Positions 24,867-35,236 of a stretch of DNA of 64,000 bases are shown here, piece by piece. Every line of letters starts with the position of its first letter. Position 1 is the first letter of the stretch. The notes below the pieces were generated by a model. It made no database searches, had not been told where the DNA came from, and saw only the letters and a program-made list of their open reading frames with translations. The stretch is from the NCBI RefSeq assembly GCF_009910365.1, contig NZ_CP036423.1, forward strand, positions 992,001-1,056,000. Reading direction: 5' to 3'. The position numbers were made by a program, and so were the translations under genes. This DNA comes from Aequoribacter fuscus (GTDB taxonomy: Bacteria > Pseudomonadota > Gammaproteobacteria > Pseudomonadales > Halieaceae).

Positions 24867-27730
24867 GGCTTACAAATACCCTGTGGTCCTTTGGGCTGGT
24901 CGTTGCCCTAGGCGTAGCTCTTGGTTGCCAGCCTGAGGGCGCTCAGCAAGAGGTCGTAGCGCAAGCACCGAGTCAGCCAGTGGTCAGTCCGATCGACGAT
25001 CGGCAATACCGTGCGCTCGAGTTAGATAATGGCTTGCAAGTATTGTTGGTGTCAGATGCCAAAACTCAAAAGGCTGCAGCGGCGTTAGATGTGTATGTTG
25101 GTAGCGGTGACAACCCCAAAGGTCGGGGCGGCTTGGCACACTTTTTAGAGCACATGCTGTTCTTGGGGACAGAGAAATATCCAGATCCCGCGGAGTACGA
25201 GCAGTACATCACCGAGCATGGTGGTAACCGTAATGCATACACGTCGTTTGACCATACTAACTATTTTTTCGATGTGAATGCCGAGCATTTCACCGAAGCT
25301 TTAGATCGTTTCGCCCAGTTCTTTGTGTCGCCCAAAATGGACGCCGAGTATGTCGATCGCGAGATGAACGCGGTTCAGGCTGAGTATCAGATGGGCTTGA
25401 AGTCGGACGGTCGACGTGGACTAGACGTGTTACAAGCGTTGATGCACCCAGAGCATCCCTACAGTCAGTTCTCTGTCGGTTCTTTAGAGTCGTTAGCGGA
25501 TCGCCCTGATCAACCGATTCGCGCGGATCTATTAGCGTTTTATGAACGCTACTATGTGGCGGGTAATATGCGCTTGGTCGTACTTGGAGCAGAGTCATTA
25601 GACGCTCTCGAAGCCATGGTAAAGGCGTCGTTTTCAGAAGTGCCAGCAGGGGATGTGGTTCACGATCCAGTTAACGTATCCATATTCCCCGAGACTTTAC
25701 TCCCATCCCTTGTAAGCATTGAGCCTACAGCGGCGAATCGAAGCCTCGAAATTATTTTCCCCATTGGTGACTACACTGAGCAGTACCTCAGTGATCCGGC
25801 TCGCTACCTTGGCCACCTGTTGGGGCATGAGGGGCCGACCAGCCTGCTTGCGCAACTCAAACGCGAAGGTTTGGCGGAGTCTTTGTCGGCGGGTGCTAGT
25901 TTTAGGTGGAGAGGGGGAGCTCTTTTCTACATCGATATTAAACTGACTGAGGCGGGTATCGAGCAGAGCAATCGCATCGTTCAAATGACCCACTCGGCGC
26001 TGGCTCATCTGCGTCAAGAAGGCGCGAAGTCTTGGGTGTTTGATGAGCTGAAGCAGCTGTCGGATTTGAACTTTCGTTTTCAAGAAAAAGGTGAACCGAT
26101 TCGCTATGTCAGTCGCTTGGCAAGTTCGATGCATGACTTCCCCGTACGCGATTGGCTGCGTGGCGGAACCTACCTCGAGCAATTTGATGCCGAATTGACG
26201 CAAGGTCTTCTCGATTCTATGTCTCCCGAGAAAGCCTTGGTGACCTTATCGTACCCTGGTATCAAGACCGATACACTTTCACCCAACTATCAAACGCCTT
26301 ACGCATTGGTGTCCGCTGATGATATTGCCAAGCCCTTGCCGGAAGACGATGCCGCTCTGGCGAATATTGACTTGCCCGCGCCCAATGCTTTTATTGCCAA
26401 GAATGTTGATGTCGTGTCTCTCGATGAGACGCCTGCAAAGCTCCCTGTGATGAGCATCGATCAAGGTGTTGCCGTTTGGTTTCAGCATGATGATGAGTTC
26501 GAGGTTCCAAAAGGTGCTCTGAATGTGAATTTCCGCTCTGCCTTGGTGGGACAGTCGGTGGAGGTTGATATGGCTTTGGAGCTTTATACTGCTCTGGTAA
26601 GCGATCAGGCGAATGATTTTGCGTATGCCGCCCAAATTGCAGGGCTGCAGAGCTCGGTTTACCGCCACTCTCGAGGCATTAGCATGCGAGTCAACGGTTA
26701 CAATGACAAGCAGGTTGCGTTGCTTCAGCGACTACTCGCGGTCATGCAGGCGATGGAGTTTAGTGAAGAGCGATTTAACAATCTTCGGGCCGAGCGTGTT
26801 CGTCAGATTGAGAATAAATCGGCACAGCGACCCGCGAGCCAAATTATGGGCGCGCTGCGAGAAGCCTTGAATCATTCTTCTTGGAGTGACGATCAACAGC
26901 TTGCCGCCTTACAGAATTTAACGCTTGGCGGTGTTAAGAGCCAAGCAGCTGCCTTTTGGGACTCTGTGAATGTCGAGGTTCTTCTCTACGGCAACTACGT
27001 CGATGAGGATGTTGTCGCCGTGCGTTCAGCTCTAGGTTCCTTAGTCCGCGAGGGTTCGGTTGATTTGCCAGCTCTCGGGGTGACCAATCTTGATCAGGAC
27101 CAGCGTCAACAGTTAACGCAAGAGTTAGAGCACGACGACGCGGTTGTCAGTTGGTACATTCAAGGTAGCGATCGCTCGGTTCAGCAACAGGCCTTATATG
27201 CCTTGACCGGGCAGGCGCTTAAATCTGGATTTTTCCAGCAGCTGCGAACTGAGCAGCAGCTTGGATACATCGCTAGCGCTTTCTCTTGGCCTCAGAGCCG
27301 TGTGCCGGGTTTGGTCATGATTATTCAATCGCCCAGTCATTCAAGCTTAGATGTCCGAGACGCAATCGCAACGTTCTTGCAGGCGGTGCCGAGCGATATC
27401 GATGAAGCCGCGTTTAATCGTCATCGTCAGGCCTTGGTGGCCGAGATTAACGAGCCGTTTAAAAACTTGTGGGAGCGCGCAGAGTTCCTGTGGCAATCCC
27501 TGGGCGAAGGAGATCACACTTTTAGCTCGAAACAGGATTTAGCGGACGCGGTGTCAAAGATCTCTTACTCTGATTGGCTGGCGTTCTTCAAAACACAGGT
27601 TTTGGAAACGCACAGATCGTTGTTGGTCGTTGCGCCGGGTAAGTTTGATAAGCGGCCGGCCGAGCCAATCGAGCACAAGCAGCCAGCCGAGGCGAAATTA
27701 GCCAATAAGCGCTTTGCTATTGAACTTTGA
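24863..27730 (+). CDS. M16 (pitrilysin/insulinase) zinc peptidase, probable lipoprotein
   Basis: 955 residues. The N-terminus has a signal with a lipobox-like end (ALGC, Cys22), so the mature protein is probably membrane-anchored in the periplasm. The inverted zinc motif HFLEH is at residues 93-97, with the further Glu in MNAVQAEYQ. Size and layout (active N half, inactive C half) match single-chain pitrilysin. It is the last gene of the run beginning with the TusA-like gene; a stem followed by T residues lies downstream. Confidence 0.93.
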   Translation: MRLTNTLWSFGLVVALGVALGCQPEGAQQEVVAQAPSQPVVSPIDDRQYRALELDNGLQVLLVSDAKTQKAAAALDVYVGSGDNPKGRGGLAHFLEHMLFLGTEKYPDPAEYEQYITEHGGNRNAYTSFDHTNYFFDVNAEHFTEALDRFAQFFVSPKMDAEYVDREMNAVQAEYQMGLKSDGRRGLDVLQALMHPEHPYSQFSVGSLESLADRPDQPIRADLLAFYERYYVAGNMRLVVLGAESLDALEAMVKASFSEVPAGDVVHDPVNVSIFPETLLPSLVSIEPTAANRSLEIIFPIGDYTEQYLSDPARYLGHLLGHEGPTSLLAQLKREGLAESLSAGASFRWRGGALFYIDIKLTEAGIEQSNRIVQMTHSALAHLRQEGAKSWVFDELKQLSDLNFRFQEKGEPIRYVSRLASSMHDFPVRDWLRGGTYLEQFDAELTQGLLDSMSPEKALVTLSYPGIKTDTLSPNYQTPYALVSADDIAKPLPEDDAALANIDLPAPNAFIAKNVDVVSLDETPAKLPVMSIDQGVAVWFQHDDEFEVPKGALNVNFRSALVGQSVEVDMALELYTALVSDQANDFAYAAQIAGLQSSVYRHSRGISMRVNGYNDKQVALLQRLLAVMQAMEFSEERFNNLRAERVRQIENKSAQRPASQIMGALREALNHSSWSDDQQLAALQNLTLGGVKSQAAAFWDSVNVEVLLYGNYVDEDVVAVRSALGSLVREGSVDLPALGVTNLDQDQRQQLTQELEHDDAVVSWYIQGSDRSVQQQALYALTGQALKSGFFQQLRTEQQLGYIASAFSWPQSRVPGLVMIIQSPSHSSLDVRDAIATFLQAVPSDIDEAAFNRHRQALVAEINEPFKNLWERAEFLWQSLGEGDHTFSSKQDLADAVSKISYSDWLAFFKTQVLETHRSLLVVAPGKFDKRPAEPIEHKQPAEAKLANKRFAIEL

Positions 27731-27751
27731 GTTTGAAAATTTACTACGTCG

Positions 27752-27797
27752 AATGGGTCATAAATTACACGCTGACGTCTAAGTTTGACCCATTTTT
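27752..27797 (+). terminator. Possible terminator after the M16 peptidase gene
   Basis: Arms AATGGGTCA and TGACCCATT (9 bp, perfect) are separated by 25 nt and followed by TTTATT. The loop is long for an intrinsic terminator, so an operator role for aceE is the alternative. Confidence 0.4.
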
Positions 27798-27817
27798 ATT
27801 GAGCTTTTGCGTGGTTT

Positions 27818-27832
27818 TGTAATATTATTACA
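27818..27832. promoter_or_regulatory. HexR-like palindrome upstream of aceE
   Basis: TGTAATATTATTACA is a perfect odd-centred palindrome, 46 bp before the aceE start. It resembles the HexR operator consensus described for gammaproteobacteria (TGTAAT-N3-ATTACA). HexR responds to KDPG and controls central carbon genes. No hexR gene is in this window, so the assignment rests on motif similarity alone. Confidence 0.55.
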
Positions 27833-27878
27833 TTTTGCCGCGATCCTGCGGCGATCCTCAGTTCGGAGACGATTAGGC

Positions 27879-30530
27879 ATGATGCATGATGTAGACCCCC
27901 AGGAAACACGCGAATGGATTGAGGCCCTCGATGCCGTAGTTCGAGCTTCGAGCCCCGAGCGTGCTGGGTTTTTGTTACGTGAGTTGGCAAAGCATGCAAC
28001 GCAAGAGCGCTTGCCTCTGCCGCCCGCAATTACTACACCTTTCCGCAATACCATCCCCGTGTCTGAAGAGAAGGTCATGCCCGGTGATTTGTTTATGGAA
28101 CGCCGTATTCGCTCACTGACTCGCTGGAATGCGCTGGCAATGGTGATGCGAGCGAACGACAATGACGAGGGTTTGGGTGGTCATATTTCGAGTTTCAGTT
28201 CTAGTGCGACTCTTTACGATGTGGGCTTTAACTATTTTTTCCGGGGTAACGAGAATGGTCAGCTGGGAGACCTGGTGTTCTTCCAAGGCCACAGTGCTCC
28301 GGGCGTGTATGCCCGCTCGTATCTTGAAGGCCGCTTGAGCGAAGAGCAGCTAGATAACTTCCGCCGCGAAGTCGACGGTAATGGCTTATCGTCTTACCCG
28401 CATCCTTGGCTGATGCCCGATTACTGGCAGTTTCCTACCGTTTCGATGGGGCTTGGGCCGATTCAGGCGATTTACCAAGCGCACGTCATGAAATACCAAC
28501 AGAAGCGCGGCTTAGTGGATCACGGCGATCGCAACGTCTGGTGTTTTATGGGTGATGGTGAGTGTGATGAGCCCGAATCTTTGGGTGCCATCTCACTGGC
28601 GGGTCGCGAGGGACTGGGCAACCTGACGTTTGTAATCAACTGTAACTTGCAGCGCCTAGACGGACCTGTGCGTGGTAACGGCAAAATTATCCAAGAGCTT
28701 GAGGGTGTTTTCCGTGGTGCAGGTTGGGACGTCATCAAGGTTGTTTGGGGGCGTCGCTGGGATCCTTTGCTCGAAAAAGATGAAACCGGGTTGTTACAAA
28801 AGCGCATGGATGAGGTTTGCGACGGCGAGTTGCAAAACTATAAATACAACGGCGGCGCTTACACTCGAGAACATTTTTTCGGCAAGTATCCGGAACTTTT
28901 AGAACTGGTTTCCGATCTGTCAGATGAAGACATCATGTATCTTAATCGTGGTGGGCACGATCCTTACAAAATTTACGCTGCCTATGCACAGGCTGTGTCT
29001 CAGCGCGAACGTCCGACAGTGATTCTAGCCATGACCGTCAAGGGTTATGGCACGGGGGAGGCGGGCGAAGCAAATAACGAGACCCACTCCCTGAAAAAAC
29101 TGGATATGGATAGTCTTCGCGCGTTCCGCGACCGCTTTGGTATCCCCATCAGCGATGAAGAGCTGCAGCACGTCCCCTATTATCGCCCGTCGCCGGATAG
29201 CCCTGAAATTCGCTATATGATGCAGCGTCGCCAAGAGCTGCAGGGCGTTATGCCAAGTCGACACAGCGAGGTTGAGCGTTTACAGATCCCTGCGATTGAG
29301 GCCTTCAGCTCGCAGCTGGCCAGTAGTGGCAAGCGCGAGGTTTCTACAACGATGGCCTTCGTACGAATTCTGTCGACCCTGGTAAAAGATAAGCAAATGG
29401 GTGAACGCGTTGTGCCCATTGTACCTGATGAGGCGCGGACCTTCGGAATGGAAGGTATGTTCCGTCAGTTGGGTATCTACTCTTCGGTAGGGCAGCGCTA
29501 CACGCCGCATGATGCGGGTCAGATCATGTTCTATAAAGAAGATGAGCGCGGCCAGATCCTGGAAGAAGGTATTAACGAAGCGGGTGCGATGAGTGCGTGG
29601 TTGGCAGCGGCAACGTCCTTTTCGACGAGTCGCTTGACGATGGTGCCCTTTTATATTTTCTACTCCATGTTCGGATTCCAGCGTATTGGTGATTTGGCTT
29701 GGGCTGCTGGCGATAGCCAGGCGCGTGGCTTCCTGATTGGTGCAACCGCGGGACGGACTACACTGAACGGTGAAGGTTTGCAGCACCAAGATGGTCACAG
29801 TCATTTAATGGCCTCTACCATCCCAAACTGCGTGAGTTACGACCCGACGTATGCCTATGAGCTTGCGGTAATTATTCAAGACGGTCTGCGTCGAATGTAC
29901 GAAGCTGGGGAGAACTGCTTCTACTACATTACGACAATGAACGAGAACTACCATCAGCCCGAAATGCCCAAAGGGGTGGAAGAGGGCATTTTAAAAGGTA
30001 TGTACCCTCGCGCTGTCTCGAAAAAGCGGGGTAAAAAGCGCGTGCAGCTGATGGGCGCAGGTACCATTTTGCGTGAGGTGGAAGCTGCCGCTGAAATACT
30101 GGAACAAGAATACGGGGTGGCGGCCGACGTGTGGAGCGTCACCAGTGTGAACGAATTGGCTCGCGAGGGTCGTGCTATTGAGCGCAGTAATCGATTAAAT
30201 CCGACGGGTGAGAAAAAAACCCCGTATGTGACTGAGTGTTTGTCGCAGCGTTCAGGTCCTTGCGTAATAGCGACCGACTACATACGTGCGTATTCAGAGC
30301 AGTTGCGAGCTTTTGTACCCGAGCGTTTCGTGGTGCTGGGAACGGATGGCTATGGACGTAGCGATACTCGATCGAAATTAAGAGATTTTTTCGAGGTGAG
30401 TCGCGAATGGATCGTTCTCGCGGCGCTCAGCGCGCTGGTCGACGAAGGCGTGCTCGATGCCAAGGTTGTTGTAGAAGCCATGCCAAAGCTGGGTATTTCT
30501 GCAGCCAAGCTTGACCCCATGACGGTGTAA
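27879..30530 (+). CDS. aceE: Pyruvate dehydrogenase E1 component (homodimeric type)
   Basis: AceE decarboxylates pyruvate with ThDP and acetylates E2. The start was set at the ATG in [13 protein letters not shown] because it aligns with E. coli AceE (NDVDPIETRDW) and has GGAG 10 nt upstream; the longer open frame from 27807 runs through the operator region. This gives 883 residues (E. coli: 887). ThDP/Mg signature: [11 protein letters not shown] ... [10 protein letters not shown]. aceF follows 20 bp later. A lipoamide dehydrogenase gene is not adjacent. Confidence 0.97.
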   Translation: MMHDVDPQETREWIEALDAVVRASSPERAGFLLRELAKHATQERLPLPPAITTPFRNTIPVSEEKVMPGDLFMERRIRSLTRWNALAMVMRANDNDEGLGGHISSFSSSATLYDVGFNYFFRGNENGQLGDLVFFQGHSAPGVYARSYLEGRLSEEQLDNFRREVDGNGLSSYPHPWLMPDYWQFPTVSMGLGPIQAIYQAHVMKYQQKRGLVDHGDRNVWCFMGDGECDEPESLGAISLAGREGLGNLTFVINCNLQRLDGPVRGNGKIIQELEGVFRGAGWDVIKVVWGRRWDPLLEKDETGLLQKRMDEVCDGELQNYKYNGGAYTREHFFGKYPELLELVSDLSDEDIMYLNRGGHDPYKIYAAYAQAVSQRERPTVILAMTVKGYGTGEAGEANNETHSLKKLDMDSLRAFRDRFGIPISDEELQHVPYYRPSPDSPEIRYMMQRRQELQGVMPSRHSEVERLQIPAIEAFSSQLASSGKREVSTTMAFVRILSTLVKDKQMGERVVPIVPDEARTFGMEGMFRQLGIYSSVGQRYTPHDAGQIMFYKEDERGQILEEGINEAGAMSAWLAAATSFSTSRLTMVPFYIFYSMFGFQRIGDLAWAAGDSQARGFLIGATAGRTTLNGEGLQHQDGHSHLMASTIPNCVSYDPTYAYELAVIIQDGLRRMYEAGENCFYYITTMNENYHQPEMPKGVEEGILKGMYPRAVSKKRGKKRVQLMGAGTILREVEAAAEILEQEYGVAADVWSVTSVNELAREGRAIERSNRLNPTGEKKTPYVTECLSQRSGPCVIATDYIRAYSEQLRAFVPERFVVLGTDGYGRSDTRSKLRDFFEVSREWIVLAALSALVDEGVLDAKVVVEAMPKLGISAAKLDPMTV

Positions 30531-30550
30531 CGAGGTTAGGACAGAGTACT

Positions 30551-32182
30551 ATGGCAAAACAACAGGTAATAGTGCCCGACATTGGCGCGGATGCAGCTGA
30601 AGTTATCGAGTGGATGGTCCAGGTCGGAGATGAAATCGCTGTCGACGACAGCTTGCTCGTATTAGAGTCTGATAAGGCTTCAATGGAAGTACCATCGACT
30701 CTGGCAGGAACGGTAGTCGAACTTTTGGTGAACATCGGCGATTCCCTAAGTGAGGGTGCAGCGATCGTTTTGGTCGAGACGGCCGATGCTGCAGAGCCCG
30801 CGCAGGTCGCGGAAGAGCCGGCTGAAACCAATAAAACTGAAGCTGCCGTTCAGCCTGAGGTACAAGAGGCTTTGGTTGAGGCGCCCAACAATCAGCCGGT
30901 AAGTGCCGGGAAGCACTCAGTGCTCGTGCCTGATATTGGTACAGATGATGCAGTAGAGGTTATTGAACTGTCTGTCTCGGTCGGGGATGAGGTCGAGGAA
31001 GGCGACACCCTTCTGGTTCTGGAGTCAGATAAAGCGTCGATGGAAATTCCCGCGGATGCATCAGGCAGAGTGTTGGAAATTGCTGTGGCGGTGGGTGCTT
31101 CATTGAAGCAGGGTGATCTCATCGGTGTGTTGGAGGTTGCGGGCCGTGTAGACGCACCACCAGCGCGTGCTCAAGAACCAAAGCAAGAAGCCGCGCCGGC
31201 TGCACCGGCAGCGCCCAAAGCCGTGCCTGAGCAGCCTAAAACAGCGCCTGTAGCGAAAGCGACTGCATCAAGCTCTGAAGTGGTTTACGCAGGACCCGCG
31301 GTACGTAAGCTCGCGCGGGAGTTTTCGATCCCACTAGAACAAGTCAGTGGTTCGGGTCCTCGCGGGCGTATCCTGAAAGAAGACTTGCACACTTTCGTTC
31401 AGCAACGCCTGTCGAAGCCTGAAGCGGCGACTGTGAGCGTTGGCGCGGGTATACCTGCTGTTCCAGCGGTGGACTTTTCGCAATTTGGGCCTGTCCGTGA
31501 AGAAGCGCTCAGCAAAATTGGCAAAGTCACAGCGGCAAATATGCAGCGTAGTTGGCTCAATGTGCCGCATGTTACTCAATACGATGATGCCGATGTCACT
31601 GACTTGGAAGCGTTCCGGGCCAGCCTAAAAGACGAAGCGGCGCGCAAGGGTACCAAGCTCACGCCCCTTCCTTTCTTGTTAAAAGCCTGTGCCGTCGCTT
31701 TGAAGGACAATCCTAAGTTCAACGCGTCATTGTCAGCGGACGGTGAGTCGATCATCTACAAAGAATACGTGCACATTGGCTTTGCAGTCGATACCCCTGC
31801 GGGACTACTGGTGCCTGTCATTCGCGACGTTGACAAGAAAGGGCTTTGGGAGCTGGCCGAGGAAGTCCTGGAACTAGCCGCCCTAGCGCGTGATAAGAAA
31901 CTTAAGCCAGCACAGATGCAAGGTGCCTGTTTTACGATTTCTAGTTTAGGCGCTTTAGGTGGTAAGGGCTTTACGCCTATCGTCAACGCTCCCGAAGTTG
32001 GCATTTTAGGTGTGTCTAAATCGTCCGTACAACCCGTGTGGGACGGTTCTAGTTTTGTGCCTAGGACCATGCTGCCACTGTCGGTATCCTACGATCATCG
32101 CGTGATTAATGGGGCAGACGGTGGTCGCTTTATGAACCAGGTCGTCGCTTTGTTATCGGATATCCGTCGACTGACTTTGTAA
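30551..32182 (+). CDS. aceF: Pyruvate dehydrogenase E2 (dihydrolipoamide acetyltransferase)
   Basis: 543 residues: two lipoyl domains (about 3-75 and 120-195), each with the lipoylated Lys in LESDKASME, Ala/Pro-rich linkers, an E3-binding domain at about 250-285 (GPAVRKLAREF), and the catalytic acetyltransferase domain ending in SYDHRVINGADGGRF. The catalytic His is present, and the Asp of the E. coli HRVIDG is Asn, as in Pseudomonas-type AceF. Two lipoyl domains is fewer than the three of E. coli. It forms the PDH core with AceE; E3 must come from elsewhere in the genome. Confidence 0.97.
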   Translation: MAKQQVIVPDIGADAAEVIEWMVQVGDEIAVDDSLLVLESDKASMEVPSTLAGTVVELLVNIGDSLSEGAAIVLVETADAAEPAQVAEEPAETNKTEAAVQPEVQEALVEAPNNQPVSAGKHSVLVPDIGTDDAVEVIELSVSVGDEVEEGDTLLVLESDKASMEIPADASGRVLEIAVAVGASLKQGDLIGVLEVAGRVDAPPARAQEPKQEAAPAAPAAPKAVPEQPKTAPVAKATASSSEVVYAGPAVRKLAREFSIPLEQVSGSGPRGRILKEDLHTFVQQRLSKPEAATVSVGAGIPAVPAVDFSQFGPVREEALSKIGKVTAANMQRSWLNVPHVTQYDDADVTDLEAFRASLKDEAARKGTKLTPLPFLLKACAVALKDNPKFNASLSADGESIIYKEYVHIGFAVDTPAGLLVPVIRDVDKKGLWELAEEVLELAALARDKKLKPAQMQGACFTISSLGALGGKGFTPIVNAPEVGILGVSKSSVQPVWDGSSFVPRTMLPLSVSYDHRVINGADGGRFMNQVVALLSDIRRLTL

Positions 32183-32197
32183 ATTCATTAGCCATTC

Positions 32198-32213
32198 TGG
32201 CACGAATTCTGCA
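32198..32213 (+). promoter_or_regulatory. Sigma-54-type (-24/-12) promoter for the glucosylglycerate cluster
   Basis: TGGCACGAATTCTGCA has GG (32199-32200) and GC (32211-32212) separated by exactly 10 nt, as RpoN promoters require. It differs from the consensus TGGCACG-N4-TTGCA at one position (CTGCA). It lies 42 bp upstream of the glycerate kinase start and 16 bp after aceF. Predicted transcription would start near 32224. Confidence 0.65.
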
Positions 32214-32254
32214 AGCTTGACATCAAGCGTGTAGGAAACAAGCGAGAATGGTTG

Positions 32255-33169
32255 ATGGCACAAGGCCCCTTACAAGGCATATTACCGTGGCAAGCAGACT
32301 TTATAGCCACCCACAGACTGCCGCCTGAGTACGTTGTTCAGATCGAGACGGTTTTTTCAGACCGGGTGGCCCAAGATGCGCTGCACCGAATTGGTGCAGA
32401 TGGGCCCAACTTGTTGGGCATCTATGGTGCCCAAGGTTCGGGTAAAAGTACCTTAGCCGCCTATCTCGCCAAGCGCCACGAGTCTGTCAGCTTTGGGTGC
32501 TGTGCTGTACTATCCATCGACGATTTTTATTTAACGAAAGCACAGCGTCAGCAACTGGCACTCGAGGTTCACCCTCTGCTACGAACCCGCGGTGTTCCGG
32601 GGACGCATGACACAGCCTTACTCAAGTCCACGCTCGATCGTTTAGCTCATTTCACAGGGCCCGTATCCATTCCAAGGTTTGACAAACTGGCCGATGATCG
32701 TGTGCCCGAAACTCAGTTCGATACAGTTACCTCAGCGCCCTCTCTGGTTATTCTTGAGGGTTGGTGTGTGGGCATACCACCTCAAGATAGCGCAGATTTA
32801 ACTGAGCCCTGCAATAATCTTGAGCGAATCGACGATTCCGCGGGTGATTGGCGCCAGTTCGTCAACACCAGCCTAGAGCGCGATTATTTACCGATATGGG
32901 GCCAACTTGACGAGTTGTGGGCCCTGTTGGCACCCGGATTTGAAGTGGTAAACGACTGGCGCTTAGAGCAAGAAGTTCGACTTGGTGCCCAGAGGGCTCA
33001 AGCGATTATGACGCCCGAAGAAGTTGCACGCTTTGTACAGCATTACGAACGTTTGACGCGTTCGTCACTGAATTCCATGCCAAACCTGGCAGATCTGTGC
33101 CTGTGGCTAGATCCTCAACGAGCAATTACTGAAGTCACAGAAGGAAAACGGCGGTTTTATGAGTGTTAA
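32255..33169 (+). CDS. D-glycerate kinase (P-loop type)
   Basis: 304 residues from the ATG at 32255; a TTG one codon earlier is also in frame. The P-loop GAQGSGKST is near residue 55, SIDDFYLT follows as a Walker-B-like block, and RTRGVPGTHD matches the family of D-glycerate 3-kinases (plant GLYK and bacterial relatives). It phosphorylates D-glycerate, likely to 3-phosphoglycerate. With the three genes that follow it forms a glucosylglycerate cycle: it both recovers glycerate released by the phosphorylase and supplies the synthase substrate. It overlaps the phosphatase gene by 11 bp. Confidence 0.85.
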   Translation: MAQGPLQGILPWQADFIATHRLPPEYVVQIETVFSDRVAQDALHRIGADGPNLLGIYGAQGSGKSTLAAYLAKRHESVSFGCCAVLSIDDFYLTKAQRQQLALEVHPLLRTRGVPGTHDTALLKSTLDRLAHFTGPVSIPRFDKLADDRVPETQFDTVTSAPSLVILEGWCVGIPPQDSADLTEPCNNLERIDDSAGDWRQFVNTSLERDYLPIWGQLDELWALLAPGFEVVNDWRLEQEVRLGAQRAQAIMTPEEVARFVQHYERLTRSSLNSMPNLADLCLWLDPQRAITEVTEGKRRFYEC

Positions 33170-34013
33170 TTTGATGGTGGTTACCGATCTCGACGGCACT
33201 TTGTTAGATCACTATTCCTACGATTTTAAGCCCGCTATGTCGGTCGTTTCTTCGCTAAAACGCTCGGGTATCCCGCTTGTATTCAACAGTTCTAAGACGC
33301 ATGCAGAGATGCGTTATCTGCAGGATCAGATGGGCCTGCTTGACCCCATGATCTGTGAAAATGGCTCGGCGATTTATCTGCCAAAAGATCGTTTTCGGAC
33401 CGCCCAATCCGCGTGGGAGGATCACGGCGATTTTTGGCGAATCTCGCTAGCCAAACCCCGCGAACACTGGCTACGCATATTGGCGGAATACCCCGACCAA
33501 GGGTCGATCTTGAGTTTTTCAACTATGGGTATTCAAGGCGTGATGAACACCACAGGGCTCGACTGGGCTGGGTCAGAGCGCGCCTCGCAGCGGGAATATA
33601 CCGAGCCTTTGATGCCTCCTGCTAACAATGAAATCAAACAGGATCTTATTACCTATCTGAACGGGAAAGGTGCTTTGGTGCAGCAGGGTGGGCGTTTTAT
33701 AACGGTCGGTGATTCCGTTGATAAGGGCCGAGCTATGGAAACCTTGGCGTGTTTTTGGCGCCAAGAGTACGGTTTGCCCGTGCGGACACTGGCATTGGGT
33801 GATGGCTTAAACGACGTGGCCATGCTCGAAAAGGCAAACCGGTCCGTGTGGATACGGTCTCCAGTGAACCCAATCCCCGATCTCGTCAAGCAAAAAGACT
33901 GGCACATAACGCAAGAATGCGGTCCTAAGGCTTGGGCTGCTGCCACGCAGATGTGGCTGGAACAGCACAGTCACCTGGTAAACTCAAATAAAGTTAAGGA
34001 ACACTATGGCTGA
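33159..34013 (+). CDS. HAD phosphatase of the mannosyl-3-phosphoglycerate phosphatase family (likely GpgP role)
   Basis: 284-residue HAD hydrolase. Motif I is TDLDGTLLDH with Asp10 and Asp12 at the N-terminus, FNSSKT provides motif II, and ALGDGLNDVAML motif IV. The length and the HYSYDFKPA stretch match the MPGP/YedP family. Beside a GpgS-type synthase it most likely dephosphorylates glucosyl-3-phosphoglycerate to glucosylglycerate; members of this family accept both mannosyl and glucosyl substrates. It overlaps both neighbours by a few bases, so the cluster is tightly coupled. Confidence 0.88.
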   Translation: MSVNLMVVTDLDGTLLDHYSYDFKPAMSVVSSLKRSGIPLVFNSSKTHAEMRYLQDQMGLLDPMICENGSAIYLPKDRFRTAQSAWEDHGDFWRISLAKPREHWLRILAEYPDQGSILSFSTMGIQGVMNTTGLDWAGSERASQREYTEPLMPPANNEIKQDLITYLNGKGALVQQGGRFITVGDSVDKGRAMETLACFWRQEYGLPVRTLALGDGLNDVAMLEKANRSVWIRSPVNPIPDLVKQKDWHITQECGPKAWAAATQMWLEQHSHLVNSNKVKEHYG

Positions 34014-35232
34014 TTTTTATCAAAATGGTATTGTCACGACCTTGCATAATTTACGCGCAAGACCAGTCGATGCCCTCGAACAAGAATTAGAGCATTTTGC
34101 CAGGAAACGGCCTTTGGGTTTGATTTTGCCATCGCTGTATTCGGAACTTGAGGCGCCGGCCTTGGGAAACATCGTTAAAGAGCTCCAAAAAGTATCGTAT
34201 CTAAATCAGATTGTGGTGGGGCTTGATCGAGCCAGTCCGGCCGAGTACCAGCATGCATTGCGGTTCTTTGAACGATTGCCTCAGCATCATCGTATTTTGT
34301 GGAATGATGGTCCCCGGTTAAAGGCGCTTGACGCTGAGCTAGAGGCCTTGGATCTTGCTCCCAAGGAATTGGGCAAAGGGCGCAATGTTTGGTATTGCAT
34401 GGGTTATGTGTTGGCCTCCAATCGCGCCGAGGCGGTGGCCTTACACGACTGTGATATCGTGACCTACGAGCGCGATTTGCTCGCAAAATTGATCTACCCC
34501 GTAGCTCATCCCATGTTTAACTATGAGTTTTGTAAGGGCTTTTACGCTCGAGTCGCAGACGGCAAAATTAATGGTCGCGTGAGTCGGCTCTTGGTCACCC
34601 CCTTACTCCGCGCAGCTCAAAAAGTGTTGGGTAACATTGAGTATTTGACCTTTATGGACAGCTTTCGCTACCCCTTGGCAGGCGAATTTTCTTTCCGTCG
34701 AGATGTGTTGACGGATCTACGAATTCCCAGCGATTGGGGCCTAGAGATCGGAGTGCTATCTGAGATGTACCGCAACTATGCTAACAATCGTTTGTGTCAG
34801 GCAGAGATCGCTGACCACTACGACCACAAGCATCAAGACTTGTCCGAGAATGACTCGCAGGCCGGTTTGTCTCGTATGTCGATCGATATCTCTAAGGCCT
34901 TGTTCCGTAAGCTGGCGACCCAGGGCGTTACCTTAAGTCCTGAGATTTTTCGTGCCATTAAAGCGAGCTATTACCGCATTGCACTGGATTTTGTCGAGAG
35001 CTATCGCAACGACGCCATCATGAATGGCTTAACGGTCGATATTCATGCCGAGGAGCGTGCGGTCGAGTTGTTTGCAGATAACATCATTCAAGCGGGCGAA
35101 GTATTTCTGGCGCGACCCAAAGAGCGGCCGTTTATTCCCTCGTGGAACCGTGTGATCAGCGCTGTCCCTGATGTGCTTGAGCGCTTGTATGAAGCTGTCG
35201 AGCTAGATTACTTGGATAATCGCGGAGGTTAA
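34006..35232 (+). CDS. gpgS: Glucosyl-3-phosphoglycerate synthase (GT81-like)
   Basis: 408 residues, a retaining GT-A glycosyltransferase. A nucleotide-sugar/metal site is visible in [18 protein letters not shown] (about 145-162), and [21 protein letters not shown] resembles archaeal/bacterial GpgS of family GT81 rather than mannosyl-3-phosphoglycerate synthase. It transfers glucose from an NDP-glucose to 3-phosphoglycerate, the committed step in glucosylglycerate synthesis. The neighbouring MPGP-type phosphatase and GH13_18 phosphorylase support this. Mannosyl specificity is the main alternative. Confidence 0.85.
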   Translation: MADFYQNGIVTTLHNLRARPVDALEQELEHFARKRPLGLILPSLYSELEAPALGNIVKELQKVSYLNQIVVGLDRASPAEYQHALRFFERLPQHHRILWNDGPRLKALDAELEALDLAPKELGKGRNVWYCMGYVLASNRAEAVALHDCDIVTYERDLLAKLIYPVAHPMFNYEFCKGFYARVADGKINGRVSRLLVTPLLRAAQKVLGNIEYLTFMDSFRYPLAGEFSFRRDVLTDLRIPSDWGLEIGVLSEMYRNYANNRLCQAEIADHYDHKHQDLSENDSQAGLSRMSIDISKALFRKLATQGVTLSPEIFRAIKASYYRIALDFVESYRNDAIMNGLTVDIHAEERAVELFADNIIQAGEVFLARPKERPFIPSWNRVISAVPDVLERLYEAVELDYLDNRGG

Positions 35233-35236
35233 CCCT

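Noticed and set aside
25697-26203. 168-codon minus-strand frame inside the M16 peptidase gene
   Set aside because: Opposite a well-supported peptidase reading frame; no domain recognised.
29280-29804. Long minus-strand open frame inside aceE
   Set aside because: Antisense to conserved AceE coding sequence and with no recognisable protein features.
32090-32130. Asn instead of Asp in the AceF catalytic HRVxxG motif as a sign of inactivity
   Set aside because: Pseudomonas-type AceF proteins carry the same HRVING form, so it is a normal variant.
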